The notes under the pieces: model-generated
Databases searched by the model: none
Seen by the model: the letters and a program-made list of their open reading frames with translations, nothing else
Told to the model about the DNA's origin: nothing
Program-made: the position numbers and the translations under genes
DNA from: Epinephelus fuscoguttatus
Taxonomy: Eukaryota > Chordata > Actinopteri > Perciformes > Serranidae
NCBI RefSeq assembly: GCF_011397635.1
Contig: NC_064753.1
Span: 36,809,822 to 36,873,821 of the forward strand
Direction of reading: 5' to 3'
Length of the DNA: 64,000 bases
In this document: positions 62,130 to 64,000 of the stretch, in pieces
Position numbering within the stretch: position 1 is the stretch's first letter
How the letters are laid out: each line of letters begins with the position of its first letter

Positions 62130-63417
62130 GTGAGTAATCCAGAAAGCGCTGCTGCCCTTCAGAGCGCCTCTCATGACACCTGCACTGGCTGTAATGTTAT
62201 GTTATATGTGTGTGTGTGTGCGGGGAGTATACGACAAAATACCTCCACAACTGTCCACTTCACCTCTCAAGCCTCTGAGTAAATGTGATTATCATTGCCT
62301 TAATGCTTGTTTGTGGGTATGGAAGCAGAGGAAGACCCCAGTTTACTCTTTTATAGCCTGGATTATGTGGCAATGTGGGTAATTTAAGAGGTGACTTCAG
62401 CTTGTCTTCACTGTCTGTGAGATAATCATGTGTGAAAAAGCTTCATACCATATTTCTAATATGGATTTATATGTGATTTCATAGCAGAATATCATGTGGA
62501 TCAGATTCCCCCACCTCCTGCTTATCTGTCTGTGGGAATATGGCTTTGAGAGGGTTACGATATGGAGGTGGCAAAGTCAACACTGCCCACTAATAAGGAG
62601 AGATGGTACTTCTTGAAGTGTGTGTGTGTGTTGTCCACAGGGCTGGAGGCACTGGTGCACTCTCATAGGTGTTTACAGGGTACAGTACATTATTTTGCCT
62701 TCACAGTCTACTGTGGTGTGAGTGTTGGCTCTGTGGCTCAATTCCATAGTTATGCAATCATCAGCTTGTCTCACATCTACATATATTACTGAGTTTTCTC
62801 TCTGGAGCACCTACTCCTCTTTGTGTGGCTTTTATTTGACTTAGAAATTGCAATAATAACAGCTCAGTGTAATTTATTTCACAATCTGGCCCTGAAAAAA
62901 TTGATGTAAACTTTATAAAAAAGGTCCATTTGTGACATTAAGGAAACTCAGTTTATGTAGAAAATATTAGGCAAGGTGTGAATCAGAGGCAGCGTTAGTT
63001 TTTAGTCATTATGTAAAGTGCCACCCAATGCCACAGTGATTGTGTCTCCTGAGCAGACATGTTAGTGTGTGTGTGTGTGTGTGTGTAAGAAACCAGTTCA
63101 TCAGTCTCGACTCCTTCTTAAGAGTTTGGCATACTCGCCCAGCAGGTTTGAAACTGGCAGGACTCAGTAGTGTTGTGTCATGAAACTGGCCCAGTGGACC
63201 AGCAGCAGCAAGGAAGCCAGTCCAAGACAGGAGGTCACACCTACTGACAGAGACATGGAAACAAGTTTCCTTTGTCCGGTCCCTGGTTTCAGTCAGTGCC
63301 AGCCAGCAGTATCACTTGACAGCTGAGTACTTTTTAGTGAAGGCGAAAACAAATGGCTCCCAGGAAATTTAATCTGACCAGCCGTTCTCTCAGAGTTACA
63401 GACTGGTGGGGTTTGTG

Positions 63418-63665
63418 TAGGGGTGCAACTAACGATTATTTTTTATTATGTTCTAATTATTTTCTTCAGTTAATTGTTTAGTCTATTAAATGTCAAAACA
63501 GTGAAAAATGTCCATCTTAAGTTATAAGAACTGAGGGTGACATCTTGTTTTGTCTGACCAGCAGCCAGAAACCCCAAAGTATTTATTTATCATAGTGGAC
63601 CAAGAAAACCATCAAATATTTACATTTATGAATCTGAAACCAGCTGATTTTTTGACATTTTTGTT
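63418..63665 (+). mobile_element. MITE, family F, partial copy
   Basis: The left end aggggtgcaactaacgatta and internal cagaaaccccaaagtattta, tttacatttatgaatctgaa match the 17864-18217 copy in layout. The right end is missing or decayed. Confidence 0.5.
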
Positions 63666-63718
63666 TAAGAAATGACAACAAATTACATGAAATTGGCAGA
63701 AATTGAATATACGTATAT

Positions 63719-64000
63719 TTTTTGTCAGTGTGTAATCACCTGAAAAAAAGGAGTTGTGTTTTCCTTACCTTAGAATGAGCCCATTATATCTTCATAGGAA
63801 GTATGTCCTCATCCACGGAGTCTGCCATGTGGCACCGTCATGTTTCTACAGTAGCCCAGATGGACAAAGCAAACACTAGCTATAGATAGGGCTATTTGTA
63901 TTTTGGCATTTTTGTGTCAGCCGCTGTAGTTAGAAGCCCTTCTGCCACAAGCAGCATCGTAAAAACACTGATTTGTAACGTTAAACTGCTTTATTCTCAT
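63719..64000 (+). mobile_element. MITE, family A, cut by window edge
   Basis: gtcagtgtgtaatcacctga, gcccattatatcttcatagg and catccacggagtctgccatg match the interior of 49823-50158. The right terminus is outside the window. Confidence 0.55.

Larger units (their letters stand above)
62130..64000 (+). other. homer2 intron 1 (left part)
   Basis: No coding exon is found to the right edge. It contains GT repeats (62206-62220, 63065-63086), a family F repeat at 63418-63665 and a family A MITE from about 63719 that runs off the edge. The rest is ordinary intronic DNA. Confidence 0.55.

Overview
This is vertebrate nuclear DNA, almost certainly from a ray-finned (teleost, probably percomorph) fish. 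The exons encode proteins close to human orthologues. The introns are short, usually 0.1 to 3 kb. The non-coding DNA is full of fish-type repeats: hAT-like MITEs with 8-bp target duplications, LINE 3' ends, a tRNA-derived SINE and CA/GT microsatellites. No bacterial, phage or CRISPR-type feature is present. All exon models were built by hand from splice signals, reading phase and remembered human protein sequences. For every internal gene the exon phases add up exactly.

Left part (about 1-26,000) holds genes that lie on human Xp22. phka2 is on the minus strand and runs off the left edge, with only its first 12 coding exons (415 residues) inside. ap1s2 is on the plus strand and complete at 157 aa. 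zrsr2 is on the minus strand and complete at 620 aa. phka2 and ap1s2 are divergent, and ap1s2 and zrsr2 are convergent. From memory, the ap1s2/zrsr2 arrangement is the same as in human.

Right part (about 27,200-64,000) holds genes that lie together on human 15q25.2, in the same order and relative orientation. tm6sf1 is on the minus strand (369 aa). btbd1 is on the plus strand (493 aa) and head-to-head with tm6sf1. ramac is on the minus strand (145 aa). The first exon of homer2 is on the plus strand, head-to-head with ramac; it carries only ATGGG of coding sequence, and the rest of homer2 lies beyond the right edge. The gap between zrsr2 and tm6sf1, about 1.3 kb, is therefore a junction between two blocks that are on different human chromosomes. 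About 12.4 kb between btbd1 and ramac has no recognisable gene and is mostly repeats.

The genes are not an operon or pathway. They cover glycogen phosphorylase kinase regulation (phka2), clathrin adaptor AP-1 (ap1s2), minor-spliceosome 3' splice-site recognition (zrsr2), a sterol/lipid-related membrane protein (tm6sf1), a CUL3/TOP1-linked BTB protein (btbd1), mRNA cap methylation (ramac) and postsynaptic scaffolding (homer2). I found no convincing undescribed system. The points most worth a second look are a GC-AG intron and a NAGNAG acceptor in tm6sf1, a recurrent GCTAACGTTAGC-like palindrome near several gene starts, a fourfold 270-bp tandem array between tm6sf1 and btbd1, a MITE-in-MITE insertion with readable target duplication, and two inverted pairs of degenerate hammerhead-like cores.
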